Source: Pseudomonas sp. Z8(2022) (lineage in GTDB: Bacteria > Pseudomonadota > Gammaproteobacteria > Pseudomonadales > Pseudomonadaceae). Taken from it: 64,000 bases of DNA. Shown in pieces: positions 40,799-50,604 of the stretch. Numbering within the stretch: the stretch's first letter is position 1; every line of letters starts with the position of its first letter. The DNA lies in the NCBI RefSeq assembly GCF_025837155.1, contig NZ_CP107549.1, positions 2,356,001-2,420,000 of the forward strand. Direction: 5' to 3'. A program made the translations under genes and the position numbers. The notes under the pieces were generated by a model. The model was not told the origin of the DNA. It saw only the letters and a list, made by a program, of their open reading frames with translations, and made no database searches.

Positions 40799-41076
40799 CA
40801 ACGCCCCGCTCGTGATTCGCGGATATAGAAGCGGGCACGTTCAGCCTTGCTGGTGCAGCCTTCGTAGGCTTCGAACTGCTGTTGGGTCTTGGCAGCGGTG
40901 AGCAGCGAGAGTGCCTTGGAATAACTGACGGTACCGGCGAAACCTTCGGCCTCGGCGATGTTCAGCTCCTTCCAGGCGGCATCCAGCTGGTTGGCGCAGG
41001 TCTCGCGGTAAACGGTCTTGCCGGCGCAGCCGGTAAGGGCCACCGCAAGCAGCGGCAAACAGATCCAGTGTTTCAT
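40798..41076 (-). CDS. Small predicted lipoprotein
   Basis: This 92-aa protein has a lipoprotein signal peptide (MKHWICLPLLAVALTGCAGK, lipobox LTGC, Cys17). The mature part is a short, charged helical domain (LDAAWKELNIAEAEGFAGTV, then SYSKALSLLTAAKTQQQFEA) with two further cysteines. The start was chosen because GAGGAG lies 9 nt upstream; an upstream GTG has no properly spaced site. The function is unknown; it is coupled to the flavin-reductase-like gene. Confidence 0.8.
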   Translation of the reverse strand: MKHWICLPLLAVALTGCAGKTVYRETCANQLDAAWKELNIAEAEGFAGTVSYSKALSLLTAAKTQQQFEAYEGCTSKAERARFYIRESRAGR

Positions 41077-41152
41077 CGACCACACTCCTCGAAGGGATAT
41101 GACTACGGGTTGGCCCAGTCTATGACGCTACGGCAGAGCGAAAGTGCCCGCT

Positions 41153-42250
41153 TCACCCGCCGTTTCGCCTGCGCAGGTATTCCACCACGGCCTGCTGTTC
41201 GCCGGCGAACTCTATGCGCCCGGACTTGCTCTCGCGCTGGAACACATACATGGGGTCGTAGTACTCGACCAGCAGAGCCTCGATCCAGCCTCGATGCGTG
41301 TCCACCTGGCCATCACGCTGCTCCTGCAGGGCCTGCTCCATGATCGCGGCCAGACGCTGATAACGCTCGCCGCCCAGACGGCGGGTGATGTTGGCCAGAC
41401 TTTCGCGCAGGCGCGCGGCGAATGCAATGAAACCCGCCTCCTCACCCTGAGCCGCAACGAACTCGGCACACAGCTCCACCACATAGGCCTGCAGAATGCG
41501 CTCCACGCGATTGGCCACGCTGTCTTCCAGCCACACCAGCGGATGGTCCTGCATCGCCTGGTGCAGCGGCAGCGGCAGTGAACAGCGGCCGATCAGGCGG
41601 GCCTCGTCCTCCAGCACGAACTGCTGCTGCCCCGCGGCACGGCGCTTGAGAAAATCGATGGCCAGGGCATTCTCGAAATCGATCTGCGCCGGCTGGCCGC
41701 TGGCACGCTTGCCGAAGCTGGAACCGCGATGATTGGCGTGCGCCTCCAGGTCCACGGCGTTGTCGAGCCGCCCGAGCACCTCGGTCTTGCCGGTACCGGT
41801 CATCCCGCCAACCAGCACGAAGTCACACTCCTGCACCGCCTCCTCGGTGGTCTGCAGGAGGAAGTTGCGCATGGCCTTGTAGCCGCCGACCACGCGCGGA
41901 TAATCGATGCCTGCCTCAGTCTTCAGCCACTGCTGAACGATCTGCGAGCGCAGGCCACCGCGGAAGCAGTACAGATAGCCCTCGGGATAGGCCTTGGCGA
42001 AGCTCGCCCAGGCCTCGATACGCTCGGCCTTTGTGCGGCCACTGACCAGCTGGTGGCCGAGTTCGATGGCGGCCTGCTGGCCGTGCTGCTTGTAGCAGGT
42101 GCCGACCTTCTGCCGTTCGCTATCGGTCATCAGCGGCAGGTTGATCACCCCGGGGAAGGCGCCCTTGTGGAATTCGACCGGGGCACGGGTATCCATCATC
42201 GCCCGATCATTCAGGAACAGATCGCGGTAGTCGGTGCAGTCATCGCGCAT
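41153..42250 (-). CDS. mnmH: tRNA 2-selenouridine synthase
   Basis: MnmH/SelU (365 aa) replaces sulfur by selenium in the wobble mnm5s2U of certain tRNAs, via a geranylated intermediate. It has an N-terminal rhodanese domain with the catalytic Cys95 ([13 protein letters not shown]) and a P-loop domain with Walker A at about residues 148-155 ([11 protein letters not shown]). The gene overlaps the selD stop by one base (TGATG), so selD and mnmH are one unit: SelD supplies the selenophosphate used here. Confidence 0.95.
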   Translation of the reverse strand: MRDDCTDYRDLFLNDRAMMDTRAPVEFHKGAFPGVINLPLMTDSERQKVGTCYKQHGQQAAIELGHQLVSGRTKAERIEAWASFAKAYPEGYLYCFRGGLRSQIVQQWLKTEAGIDYPRVVGGYKAMRNFLLQTTEEAVQECDFVLVGGMTGTGKTEVLGRLDNAVDLEAHANHRGSSFGKRASGQPAQIDFENALAIDFLKRRAAGQQQFVLEDEARLIGRCSLPLPLHQAMQDHPLVWLEDSVANRVERILQAYVVELCAEFVAAQGEEAGFIAFAARLRESLANITRRLGGERYQRLAAIMEQALQEQRDGQVDTHRGWIEALLVEYYDPMYVFQRESKSGRIEFAGEQQAVVEYLRRRNGG

Positions 42251-43284
42251 CAGAGCACCTCAACCGCGTAACGCTGTCGCTCGACCATCTCGCCGATGGG
42301 CTCCAGCGCAAGTCCCAGCTCGGCGGCCACGGCGAGGAACTCGGCTTCACCCTCTGGCGCCACGGCAATCAGCAGGCCGCCACTGGTCTGCGGGTCGCAC
42401 AGCAGCAGCTTGGCCAGTTCCGGTAGTGGCGCGATCCTGTCGCCGTAACTGTCGAAGTTGCGCAAGGTGCCACCGGGCACACAGCCCTGCTCGAGGTAAT
42501 ACTCGACGCTGTCCAGACGCGGCACACGTGCGAACTCGATGCGAGCGCTGAGGCCACTGCCATCGGCCATCTCCACCAGATGGCCCAGCAGGCCGAACCC
42601 GGTCACGTCGGTCATCGCACGCACCCCGGCAAGCTTGCTAAAGCGGCTGCCGGGCTTGTTCAGGGTACACATCCAGTCACGCGCCAGGCCGATGTCCGCG
42701 TCGCGCAGCTTGGCCTTCTTCTCCGCCGTGGTGAGGATGCCGATGCCCAGCGGCTTGCTCAGATAAAGCTTGCAACCAGCAGTGGCGGTGTCGTTGCGCT
42801 TCATGTCGGCCTTGCTCACCAGCCCCGTCACGGCAAGACCGAAAATCGGTTCAGGGGCGTCGATCGAATGGCCGCCTGCCAGCGGGATACCGGCTTCGTC
42901 GCACACCGCACGGCCACCGCGGATCACCTCGCGGGCCACTTCGGGTGCCAATACGTTGACCGGCCAGCCGAGGATGGCAATGGCCATCAGCGGATCACCG
43001 CCCATGGCGTAAATGTCGCTGATGGCATTGGTGGCGGCGATGCGGCCGAAATCGTAGGGGTCATCGACGATCGGCATGAAGAAATCGGTGGTGGAAACCA
43101 CGCCGCGCTCCTCATCGATCGCGTAGACCGCCGCGTCATCACGCGAGGCATTGCCCACCCAGAGCCTGGGATCGAGATTCTGGGCACCGCTGCCAGCGAG
43201 GATCACCTCGAGCACCTTCGGTGAAATCTTGCAGCCGCAACCGGCCCCGTGGCTGTACTGGGTCAAACGAATGGGTTCGCTCAT
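42250..43284 (-). CDS. selD: Selenide, water dikinase
   Basis: SelD (344 aa) makes selenophosphate from selenide and ATP, for both selenouridine tRNA and selenocysteine. The N-terminal active-site loop is intact: [15 protein letters not shown] with catalytic Cys16 and Lys19. It uses cysteine, not selenocysteine, at that site. Other motifs include [35 protein letters not shown] and [17 protein letters not shown]. The start giving [13 protein letters not shown] was chosen over one 14 codons upstream because it matches the family and has GTGAGAG ahead of it. Confidence 0.96.
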   Translation of the reverse strand: MSEPIRLTQYSHGAGCGCKISPKVLEVILAGSGAQNLDPRLWVGNASRDDAAVYAIDEERGVVSTTDFFMPIVDDPYDFGRIAATNAISDIYAMGGDPLMAIAILGWPVNVLAPEVAREVIRGGRAVCDEAGIPLAGGHSIDAPEPIFGLAVTGLVSKADMKRNDTATAGCKLYLSKPLGIGILTTAEKKAKLRDADIGLARDWMCTLNKPGSRFSKLAGVRAMTDVTGFGLLGHLVEMADGSGLSARIEFARVPRLDSVEYYLEQGCVPGGTLRNFDSYGDRIAPLPELAKLLLCDPQTSGGLLIAVAPEGEAEFLAVAAELGLALEPIGEMVERQRYAVEVL

Positions 43285-43390
43285 GGTTTCACTCTCACCG
43301 CGATAACTGGCGGCGGATTCTAGCAAAGACTGGCTTGGCTCGGCCCAATTGCCCGAGTAAGGTCGAAGTCAGACAGGGGGAGAACCGCAA

Positions 43391-44404
43391 ATGAGCAAGA
43401 AAGTGGCACTGGTTCTGGGTTCAGGGGGTGCGCGCGGCTATGCGCACATCGGCGTGATCGAGGAACTGCAGGAGCGAGGATACGAAATCGGCTGTATCGC
43501 CGGCTGTTCGATGGGCGCAGTGGTCGGTGGTATCTTCGCTGCGGGCAAGCTGCGAGAATACCGCGAATGGACGGAAAGCCTGGACTACCTCGATGTACTG
43601 CGCCTGCTCGACGTCAGCTTCCGTCTTGGCGCCATCCGCGGCGAGCGGGTGTTCGGGCGGATTCAGGAGATCGTCGGCGACGTGGATATCGAAAACCTCG
43701 ACATCCCCTTCACTGCAGTCGCCACCGACCTCACCAACCAGCAGGAAATCTGGTTCCAGGAAGGTTGCCTGCATCAGGCGATGCGGGCCTCGGCCGCGAT
43801 TCCGAGTCTGTTCACACCGGTCATCCAGGGCAAGCGCATGCTGGTCGACGGCGGCCTGCTCAATCCGCTGCCGATCGTGCCGGTGGTGTCCAGTCATTGC
43901 GACCTGATCATCGCGGTGAACCTCAATGCCACCAACCAGAACCACTACCAGCTGCCGGTGGTCGAGCGCCCCGCCGCTCTCAAGGGCCGCATTGATCAGC
44001 TGATGACCTCGCTCGGCTCTCACCTGCCGAGCTTTCGCCGCAAGAGCGAGGACGAGAGTTTGCTGATTGCCGAAGAACAGCAGTTTGCCGATGACGTCAG
44101 CCCGGCTGCAGCACCAGCCGCCAGGGGCGATCATGAGGACGCCGCGCCGAAATCCGCGAGTGGTTCGCGAGTCGCCGAATTCAGCGGGCCGGCGTCGTTG
44201 CTAGAGCTGGTCAACCAGAGCTTCGAGGTGATGCAGACCTCGCTGGCGCAATACAAGATCGCCGGCTATCCGCCAGACATTCTGATCAACGTGCCCAAGC
44301 GCGCCTGCCGCTTCTTCGAGTTCTACAAGGCGCCGGAGCTGATCATGCTGGGTCGGCAGATTGCCCGCGACACCCTGGACAGATATGAGAACGAGCTCGA
44401 CTGA
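43391..44404 (+). CDS. Patatin-like phospholipase family protein
   Basis: This 337-aa serine hydrolase is of the patatin type, close to the RssA/YchK subgroup. The oxyanion loop GSGGARGYAHIG, the nucleophile Ser40 in AGCSMGAVVGG (G-x-S-x-G) and the catalytic aspartate D153 in MLVDGGLLNPLP are all present. A region of about 75 residues rich in Ala and charged residues (about 220-275) precedes the C-terminal helix. It is probably cytosolic; the lipid substrate is unknown. It ends directly against the convergent permease gene with no spacer and no visible terminator. Confidence 0.88.
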   Translation: MSKKVALVLGSGGARGYAHIGVIEELQERGYEIGCIAGCSMGAVVGGIFAAGKLREYREWTESLDYLDVLRLLDVSFRLGAIRGERVFGRIQEIVGDVDIENLDIPFTAVATDLTNQQEIWFQEGCLHQAMRASAAIPSLFTPVIQGKRMLVDGGLLNPLPIVPVVSSHCDLIIAVNLNATNQNHYQLPVVERPAALKGRIDQLMTSLGSHLPSFRRKSEDESLLIAEEQQFADDVSPAAAPAARGDHEDAAPKSASGSRVAEFSGPASLLELVNQSFEVMQTSLAQYKIAGYPPDILINVPKRACRFFEFYKAPELIMLGRQIARDTLDRYENELD

Positions 44405-45475
44405 TCAGCCGCGCGGCTCCTCGTCAGGCTCGGCAGTCTTGACCTGCGCCTTGTCCGACACCCAGTCGCTGAGCAAGCTGTAGGCCACCGCCAGCAAGGT
44501 CGGGCCAAGAAACAGGCCCATGAAGCCGAAGGCGAGGATGCCGCCGAACACGCCCAGCAACACCACTACCAGCGGCAGGTTGCCACCTCGACTGATCAGG
44601 TAGGGTTTGAGGATGTTGTCCACCCCGCTGATGATGAAGAACCCCCAGATGCCGAGGAAGATCGCCATACCGATCTCCCCCTGCCATACCAGCCAGGCCA
44701 CGGCCGGGCCCCAGATCAGCGGTGGAATCATGATGAAGCTGCAGGCGAAGGTCAGCAGGCCGAGCAGCAGAGCGCCCGGCACTCCGGCGATGACGAAGCC
44801 GATGTAGGCCAGCACGGCCTGCGCTGCGGCGGTACCGATCACGCCGTTGACCACGCGCTGCACGGTGCCTGCGACCAGCTCCAGGTAATGATCGGCCCGC
44901 TCGCCGATCAGCCGCTCCAGCAGGCTGTGTACGAACATCGCCAGGCGCGGCCCGTCGCGGTAGAAGAAGAACACCAGCACAAGACTCAGGGCCAGCTCGA
45001 CCATGCCGCCACCGATCTTTGCGCTGCGCGCCACCAGCCAGTTGCCGACCTGCCCCAGGTACGGGCGCAAGGTCTCGAAGAAGGCTGCCCCCTGCTGGTC
45101 GACGGTGCGCCACGACTCGAACAGCCAATTGCCGATCAGCGGAACGCTTTCCAGCCAGTCCGGCGCCGGCGGCAACCCTTCCACCTGCAGATCCCTGATC
45201 AGCGCATTGGCGTCCTTGATGTGATCGGCCAGGTTGAAGCCCAGCCACACCAGCGGCACCGCCACCATGATCACCCAGACACCGGTCAGGATGCCCGCAG
45301 CCAATGACAGGCGCCCGTTGAGCAGTTGCGTGAGCAGGCGCATCAGTGGCCAACTGGCAAAGGCCAGCACGGCGGCCCAGAACAGCGCCGACCAGAATGG
45401 CGCCAGCACCCAGAGGCTGGCTGCCAGGAGGCCCAGCAGGAGAATCTGCACCAGCAGACGATCATTAGTGGCCAT
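44405..45475 (-). CDS. AI-2E family transporter (PerM-like permease)
   Basis: This 356-aa polytopic membrane protein belongs to the AI-2E/PerM family. It has about eight helices, with the family's central GADHYLELVAGTV-like region (here RADHYLELVAGTVQRVVNGV) and IWGFFIISGVDNILKPYLIS near the C-terminus. Although the family is named for autoinducer-2 export in E. coli TqsA, most members have no established substrate. The ATG was chosen because GAAGGGAG precedes it; the frame extends 13 codons further upstream across a hairpin. Confidence 0.88.
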   Translation of the reverse strand: MATNDRLLVQILLLGLLAASLWVLAPFWSALFWAAVLAFASWPLMRLLTQLLNGRLSLAAGILTGVWVIMVAVPLVWLGFNLADHIKDANALIRDLQVEGLPPAPDWLESVPLIGNWLFESWRTVDQQGAAFFETLRPYLGQVGNWLVARSAKIGGGMVELALSLVLVFFFYRDGPRLAMFVHSLLERLIGERADHYLELVAGTVQRVVNGVIGTAAAQAVLAYIGFVIAGVPGALLLGLLTFACSFIMIPPLIWGPAVAWLVWQGEIGMAIFLGIWGFFIISGVDNILKPYLISRGGNLPLVVVLLGVFGGILAFGFMGLFLGPTLLAVAYSLLSDWVSDKAQVKTAEPDEEPRG

Positions 45476-45502
45476 CGAGCGAAACTCCCTTCGACGAAAC
45501 GA

Positions 45503-45526
45503 CAGAGCGCCCATACGGGCGCTCTG
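45503..45526 (-). terminator. Hairpin between DUF4892 and AI-2E genes
   Basis: A 10-bp perfect stem (CAGAGCGCCC / GGGCGCTCTG, loop of 4) lies 24 nt after the DUF4892 stop on the minus strand and just before the permease ribosome binding site. The following T-run is short (TCGTTT), so termination may be partial. Confidence 0.65.
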
Positions 45527-45550
45527 CTACAGGTGATTGCGAGTGCCAGC

Positions 45551-46366
45551 TTAACGCAGCAGTTGCACGCTCAGTGTTTCATCCGAACGCTCGCCCAGTT
45601 CCAGGCGAGCTTCGCGTACTCGCTGCCCGATCAGCGCCTCGCGCCAGGCGTCAGCCTGGCTGCCGCTCAGGCTGACGCGCAAGGTGCTGTCGAGGTTCAG
45701 GCTGCGTGCCAGCACTTCCACCCAGGCGCTGTCGGCCCTGGCCTCGTCGGGCAACTTCAACTGCCCATCGGTACGTAGCTGGCGCAGCAGGGTCGCGGAC
45801 GTTGGCAGCAACACGCCCAGCGGCGCTTCGGCATCCAGCTGCTCGGCATGCAGATAGGCTCGGCGGTTGCCACGGGTGATGCTGTAGAGCGCCAGCAGGC
45901 TTTCATGGTTGGGCTCGGCCAGGCGCAACAGCGCATAGGCCTGCTGTTCGTCGGAGCCATACAGCGTGGCATTGCCGAACACCGCATTGGCCCACAGGTT
46001 GCTCGCGCCACACTCGCGCCCCTGGCACCAGTAGAGCAGTTCGGCGCCCTGCTCCAGCAGCGCTTCCCGGGCTGCGGTAAACACCTGATCGGCGCTGTGG
46101 GTACGCGGCAGTTCGTAGGTCACCGCCGTGTGCTCGCCCTGTACCAGAATCTCGCGCTCGTAACGCAAGCGCCCGCTGATACGGCGAATCGAGCCCTGCG
46201 GGTAGATGCGCTCGGCATCGGGCGCCTGTTTGAACGCAACGATATGGCTGGCAGGAAAGCGTGGCAAAACCTCGAGATCACGGCTGCCCGGAAGATCGGC
46301 CGCCAGCGCGGCAGCGCTGCAGAGAGTGGCCAGCGCTGCGAAGAACAGCTTCATGCGCCCCGTCAT
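45551..46366 (-). CDS. DUF4892 family exported protein
   Basis: This 271-aa protein has a signal peptide (MKLFFAALATLCSAAALA after a short MTGR extension) and a mature domain matching DUF4892: LPGSRDLEVLPRFPASHIV, YPQGSIRRISGRLRYE, and LLYWCQGRECGASNLWANAVFG with two cysteines likely to form a disulfide. The C-terminal half has OmpA-like character (LRVSLSGSQADAWREALIGQ). It is presumably periplasmic or outer-membrane-associated; the function is unknown. Two ATGs 12 nt apart could each start it. Confidence 0.78.
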   Translation of the reverse strand: MTGRMKLFFAALATLCSAAALAADLPGSRDLEVLPRFPASHIVAFKQAPDAERIYPQGSIRRISGRLRYEREILVQGEHTAVTYELPRTHSADQVFTAAREALLEQGAELLYWCQGRECGASNLWANAVFGNATLYGSDEQQAYALLRLAEPNHESLLALYSITRGNRRAYLHAEQLDAEAPLGVLLPTSATLLRQLRTDGQLKLPDEARADSAWVEVLARSLNLDSTLRVSLSGSQADAWREALIGQRVREARLELGERSDETLSVQLLR

Positions 46367-46493
46367 CGGGAGGAACCCTGTTGCAGGGAAGTGGCGGGCG
46401 AGCTAGCGAAGCAGTGAACGGCAACGTTGAACGGGTCGATCATGCGATCCTCCATGGCAGACCGCCACACCTTTCCCCACGGCTGCAGGCAAG

Positions 46494-47357
46494 TCAAGAA
46501 ATGCGCAGGAATGGATTGAAACAATCCGCTACACGTTGCGCGCCCGCCTCGTCATCCAGATGCAGATGATGGCCACCCGGCAGACGGTGAATCTCGAACG
46601 GCAAATCGTGCAACAGCGCCTGCACCGCCGGCTGCGCGCCCATCATGCCCTGCTCCGCCAATACCAGGCTCACCGGGCAGCGCAGCGCACGTACGAATGC
46701 CTGGGCATGTGCCCAGCTCAGGCGCAGCGGTGACGGCAATGTCAGACTACTGTCGGTGCGCCAGGTATAACCGCCCGGTACCGGCATCAGGCCGCGCTGA
46801 GCGAGCAATTCGGCCGCCTCACGGCTGACTGCACCGACGCCTTTCATACGTGCCTCGACTGCTCGCGACATTTCGGCATACACCGGCTTGCGCTTGTCGC
46901 TGAGCGCCTGCCTGGCACGCAACGCCTCGCCCAGCTTGGCCGGGGCCTGGTCGGCTTCGCCCGTGTAAGGCACCAGGCCGTCGATCAGCGCCAGACGCGC
47001 GATTCGCTCGGGCATCGCCCCCGCCAGCAACACTGCGGTAATCGCCCCCATGGAGTGACCGAGAATGGAAAACCGCTGCCAGCCAAACTGCTCGGCGACC
47101 TGCAGCACGTCAAAGACGTAGTCCCACAGCGCATAACCGGCGCCAGGCGGACGGTGATCGGAGTGGCCATGCCCGGCGAAATCCAGAGCGACGATGCGCA
47201 GTCCCTCCAGTTTCGGCGCCAGTCGCGCAAAACTTGCTGCATTATCCAGCCAGCCGTGCAGGGCCAGTACCGGCACACCGTCCTCCGGCCCGTAGAGATG
47301 CGCCGCCAGTTCGATATGCGGCAGACTCAGACGAACTTCCTCGAAAGCTGCATTCAT
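46494..47357 (-). CDS. Alpha/beta hydrolase
   Basis: This 287-aa alpha/beta-fold hydrolase has the HG oxyanion motif (LALHGWLDNAASF), the nucleophile Ser102 in ILGHSMGAIT and the catalytic His at 263 or 264 in LPGGHHLHLDD. The acid is probably in the CPVSLVLAEQGMMG strand region. The substrate is unknown; it resembles the MEST/epoxide hydrolase-like group. Its start overlaps by 4 nt the stop of a second alpha/beta hydrolase, so the two form a coupled pair. Confidence 0.87.
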   Translation of the reverse strand: MNAAFEEVRLSLPHIELAAHLYGPEDGVPVLALHGWLDNAASFARLAPKLEGLRIVALDFAGHGHSDHRPPGAGYALWDYVFDVLQVAEQFGWQRFSILGHSMGAITAVLLAGAMPERIARLALIDGLVPYTGEADQAPAKLGEALRARQALSDKRKPVYAEMSRAVEARMKGVGAVSREAAELLAQRGLMPVPGGYTWRTDSSLTLPSPLRLSWAHAQAFVRALRCPVSLVLAEQGMMGAQPAVQALLHDLPFEIHRLPGGHHLHLDDEAGAQRVADCFNPFLRIS

Positions 47358-48157
47358 GCGCTTTGCTCCTGGTGGGTACCCCAGCGGATGAACAGCTGGC
47401 GCAGCAGATCGGCGGTGGCCTGCGGGCGTTCCAGCGGAAACATGTGGCCGCCCGGCAGGTGGTGGTATTCCGCGCGCGGCATGCGATTGAGCAAACGCGC
47501 ATGATGCGGCAGCACCACACGGCTGTGACGCCCGCGCACCATCGCCAGCGGTACCGCCAGCTGCTGCGGCCGGCCCGGTGAGGTATGCGGCACGCTGCGA
47601 TAGATGCTGATCTCGGTGGCGGGATCGAATTTCAAGCGCAGCCCCTGCGCCCCTGCTTGCAGACCGTGACTGACATAGGCGTCCAGACAGTCCGGATCGA
47701 AACGCCGGAACAGGCTCTTGCCGGCGAAATAGCGACGCGCCTCGTCCAGATCCTCGAACGCCTCGCGTCGCCCCAGGGTACGCCCGGCCGGGGTGATGCG
47801 ATCGATGAAACCGAAGCGTTTGGCGGCACGGATCACCATGCGGTCGACCAGGGTCAGCACCGGTGAGTCCAGCATCACCACTCCACGGTAAAGCTCGGGG
47901 CGGAGCAAGGCGGCGTGATAGTGCAGCACGCCGCCAAGAGAATGACCGACGCCCCAGACCGGAGTGCCTCTACCCTCCAGGTGATGGATCAGCTCGTCGA
48001 CCAGGTTGGACCAGTTGTCATTGACCGGAAAGCGCGGGTCGTGGCCATGCTGCGGCAAATGCTGCACCTGAAAATCCGGTGCCAGCGCCGCGAACAGCTT
48101 GCCGTAGGTGGCAGACGGGAAGCCGTTGGCATGGGCGAAGAAGATCGGCTGCGGCAT
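47354..48157 (-). CDS. Alpha/beta hydrolase
   Basis: This 267-aa hydrolase begins MPQPIFFAHANGFPSATYGK, where HANG supplies the oxyanion-hole region. The nucleophile is Ser73 in GVGHSLGGVLHY and the catalytic His238 lies in LPGGHMFPLERP. It precedes and overlaps (ATGA) the second hydrolase gene. The two are only distantly similar, so they may act in sequence or on different esters. The upstream 250 nt separates it from the thioesterase gene. Confidence 0.87.
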   Translation of the reverse strand: MPQPIFFAHANGFPSATYGKLFAALAPDFQVQHLPQHGHDPRFPVNDNWSNLVDELIHHLEGRGTPVWGVGHSLGGVLHYHAALLRPELYRGVVMLDSPVLTLVDRMVIRAAKRFGFIDRITPAGRTLGRREAFEDLDEARRYFAGKSLFRRFDPDCLDAYVSHGLQAGAQGLRLKFDPATEISIYRSVPHTSPGRPQQLAVPLAMVRGRHSRVVLPHHARLLNRMPRAEYHHLPGGHMFPLERPQATADLLRQLFIRWGTHQEQSA

Positions 48158-48407
48158 GCATCACACCCGAAAAGCGAATATTCCGGGATTCTCCGGCAGC
48201 CACCGGCCTGCGGCAATGATCGTAATTGCCATTGATGGCGACTCAATGGTCAGGGCTATGGCTGCGGATGATCGCCGTAGGCATTGCTGCTCCGGCCTCG
48301 GGCAGCGAACGCCGGGCAAACGCCTCTGAATGCGAGCGACGGGGCTGGCCCACACGCGAGCTGCAGCGCCGTGCCCCGATATCCCGGATGAAACTACAGG
48401 CAGAGGT
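48158..48407. other. 250-nt intergenic region without a recognised feature
   Basis: It lies between the start of the hydrolase pair and the end of the hotdog thioesterase gene, both on the minus strand. Short ORFs on both strands are arginine-rich and look like noise. The promoter of the hydrolase pair is expected here, but I cannot place it with confidence. Confidence 0.5.
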
Positions 48408-48851
48408 TCAGAGCTTTGGTGGCTGATCACCCAGCGGCACGATGGCCATGGTCAACCGTGAAATGCAGCTGGCCTTGCCATCATCGCCGCTGAGGCGAAT
48501 ATCCCAGACGTGCGTGGTACGCCCCAGATGCACGGGCCGGGCCACAGCATGCACACGTCCGCTGCGCAGACCGCGCAGGTGATTGGCGTTGACCTCCAGC
48601 CCCACGCAATAGAAGCGGCTGCTATCGATGCACAGGTAGCTGGCGGTCGAGCCGAGGGTTTCCGCCAGCACCACCGATGCGCCTCCGTGCAGCAGACCGT
48701 AGGGCTGATGGGTGCGCGAATCGATCACCATGCTGGCGCTGAGCGATTCGTCGTCGAAGGACTCGAAACGGATGTCCAGCACCTCACCGATGCTGTTCTT
48801 GAGGGTTGCGTTCAGTGCATCGATATCCGGCGTTCGTTGCCACAGTCCCAT
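48408..48851 (-). CDS. Hotdog-fold thioesterase (PaaI/YdiI-like)
   Basis: This 147-aa single-hotdog thioesterase is close to E. coli YdiI/MenI and EntH. The active-site segment reads YGLLHGGASVVLAETLGSTA, with the catalytic Glu64 on the central helix after HGG (His55). The C-terminal strand VWDIRLSGDDGKASCISRLT is typical. It hydrolyses an acyl- or aroyl-CoA. It lies 54 nt downstream of the acyl-CoA ligase gene in the same orientation and may be co-transcribed. The ATG behind AAGGAA was chosen. Confidence 0.88.
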   Translation of the reverse strand: MGLWQRTPDIDALNATLKNSIGEVLDIRFESFDDESLSASMVIDSRTHQPYGLLHGGASVVLAETLGSTASYLCIDSSRFYCVGLEVNANHLRGLRSGRVHAVARPVHLGRTTHVWDIRLSGDDGKASCISRLTMAIVPLGDQPPKL

Positions 48852-48905
48852 GGAAGCGTTCCTTGTGCGTTGCAAGACAGGGCCGGGCTGTCCGGCCCGT
48901 TCACC

Positions 48906-50573
48906 TCAGTCGTGCCACAGCACCGCTTCGCTGCGTTGCTGCCACTCGGCGAAGCGCTCGCCATAGGTGCCTTCGATCACCGCGCGCTTGATCTTCAGGG
49001 TCGGAGTGAGGAAACCGTTCTCCACTGCCCAGACCTCCTTGACCATCACCAGCCCCTGCAGGCGCTCATGCTGATCGAGACGGCCATTGACCTCGTCAAG
49101 CAGCGCCTTGAGGCTGCTTTCCAGCTCATTACGGCTGTCATTGGCCGCTTCCTGTCGCCCGACATCAGACAGCACGCATAGCGCGATGGGTTGCGGCAGG
49201 CCATCGCCCACCACGCAAACCTGCTCGATACGCGAGTGCTCGCCGATGCGGTTCTCGATGGGGGCCGGGGCCACATACTTGCCCTTGCTGGTCTTGAAGA
49301 TTTCCTTGAGGCGCCCGGTGAGGCGCAGGTTGCCTTCGGCATCCTGCTCGCCCTTGTCGCCGGTACGCAGGAAACCATCGTCGGTCAGGGTCTCGGCGGT
49401 CTTCACCGGGTCCTTGTAGTAACCCTGCATGGTCGCACCACTGCGCACCTGAACTTCACCATCCTCCGCGATGCGCACTTCGACCCCCGGGTTGTTCTGG
49501 CCGATCCAGCCCTGCTTGAACTTGCCGGGCCGGCAGACATGGGAGTAACCACAGTTCTCGGTCATGCCATAGACCTCTTGGATCTCCATGCCCAGACGGC
49601 GATACCAGTTGAGCAGCGCTTCGGGCACCGGTGCAGCGCCGGACAGCGCGTAACGAATGGCGTCCAGACCGAGCCCGACGAGGACCTTGCGACCGATGAA
49701 ACGGCCTATGATCGGCAGGCGCAGCAGGCGATCCAGCTTCTGCGCCGGCATTTTGCTGTACACGCCCATCTGGAACTTGGTCCAGATACGCGGCACACCG
49801 AACATCACGGTCGGCCGCGCGCGCTTGAGGTCTTCGAGGAAGGTATCAAGGCTCTCGGCAAAGAAGACCGTCTGCCCGGCGTAGATCGATGCCAGCTCGA
49901 TGAACATGCGCTCGGCCACGTGGCACAGCGGCAGATAGGAGATGAGCCGGTCGTCCTCGCCTACCCCGAACAGGGCGACAGCGTTGCTGGCGGCAAAGCC
50001 GAAGTTCGAGAAGTTGTGCATCACACCCTTGGGCGTGCCGGTGGTACCGGAGGTGTAGATGATGGTCGCCAGCTGATTGGCAGCAGGCTTCGGATCATCC
50101 TGGATCGGCGCGCTGCGCTGCAGGTCATCCCAGCTGTAGTCGAAGCGGCCAACCGGATGCAGAGGCAAGCTGATGGTCGGCATGCCTTGCGGCAACCCCG
50201 GCACCATCGAGTCCCAGGCGTCGAGCTTGCCGACGAAGGCCAGGGCCGTCTCCGAATGCTCCAGCACCTGGCGCATGGAATCGGCAGTAAGGTTGGGATA
50301 CAGCGGTACCGAGACGTGGCCCGCCATCCAGATCGCCAGATCGGCCACGATCCAGTGCGCGCAGTTCTTGGAAATGATCGCTATACGACTGCCCGGCGGC
50401 AGTTCGCGGCTACGCAACCAGTTCGCCGCACGACGGGCCTGCTCGCCCACATCGGCCCAGCTCAGCTCCAGAAGCTGCCCGCCCCCCAGAGGTTGCACCA
50501 TGTAGCGTTTGTTCGGGTGCCTTGCTTCACGTTCGTAAAACAGCTCTAGCGGCAAACGGATTGCATCAGCCAC
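48906..50573 (-). CDS. AMP-dependent acyl-CoA ligase
   Basis: This is a 555-aa member of the ANL superfamily (long-chain fatty acyl-CoA synthetase type), activating a carboxylic acid to acyl-AMP and then acyl-CoA. The P-loop ATIIYTSGTTGTPKGVMHNF, the EVYGMTENCGY motif and FLRTGDKGEQDAEGNLRLTG are present, followed by the C-terminal LKEIFKTSKGKYVAP. It starts at a GTG: AAGGAGG sits 8 nt upstream and the protein then begins VADAIRLPLELFYERE. A long palindrome lies 32 nt upstream of the start. A thioesterase follows. Confidence 0.9.
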   Translation of the reverse strand: MADAIRLPLELFYEREARHPNKRYMVQPLGGGQLLELSWADVGEQARRAANWLRSRELPPGSRIAIISKNCAHWIVADLAIWMAGHVSVPLYPNLTADSMRQVLEHSETALAFVGKLDAWDSMVPGLPQGMPTISLPLHPVGRFDYSWDDLQRSAPIQDDPKPAANQLATIIYTSGTTGTPKGVMHNFSNFGFAASNAVALFGVGEDDRLISYLPLCHVAERMFIELASIYAGQTVFFAESLDTFLEDLKRARPTVMFGVPRIWTKFQMGVYSKMPAQKLDRLLRLPIIGRFIGRKVLVGLGLDAIRYALSGAAPVPEALLNWYRRLGMEIQEVYGMTENCGYSHVCRPGKFKQGWIGQNNPGVEVRIAEDGEVQVRSGATMQGYYKDPVKTAETLTDDGFLRTGDKGEQDAEGNLRLTGRLKEIFKTSKGKYVAPAPIENRIGEHSRIEQVCVVGDGLPQPIALCVLSDVGRQEAANDSRNELESSLKALLDEVNGRLDQHERLQGLVMVKEVWAVENGFLTPTLKIKRAVIEGTYGERFAEWQQRSEAVLWHD

Positions 50574-50604
50574 AGGGCTTCCTCCTTTGTTGTTTTTGTA
50601 GGAA

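Noticed and set aside
48108..48430. Small ORFs in the 48158-48407 intergenic region
   Set aside because: They are arginine-rich, lack ribosome binding sites and overlap the neighbouring genes; nothing suggests they are expressed.
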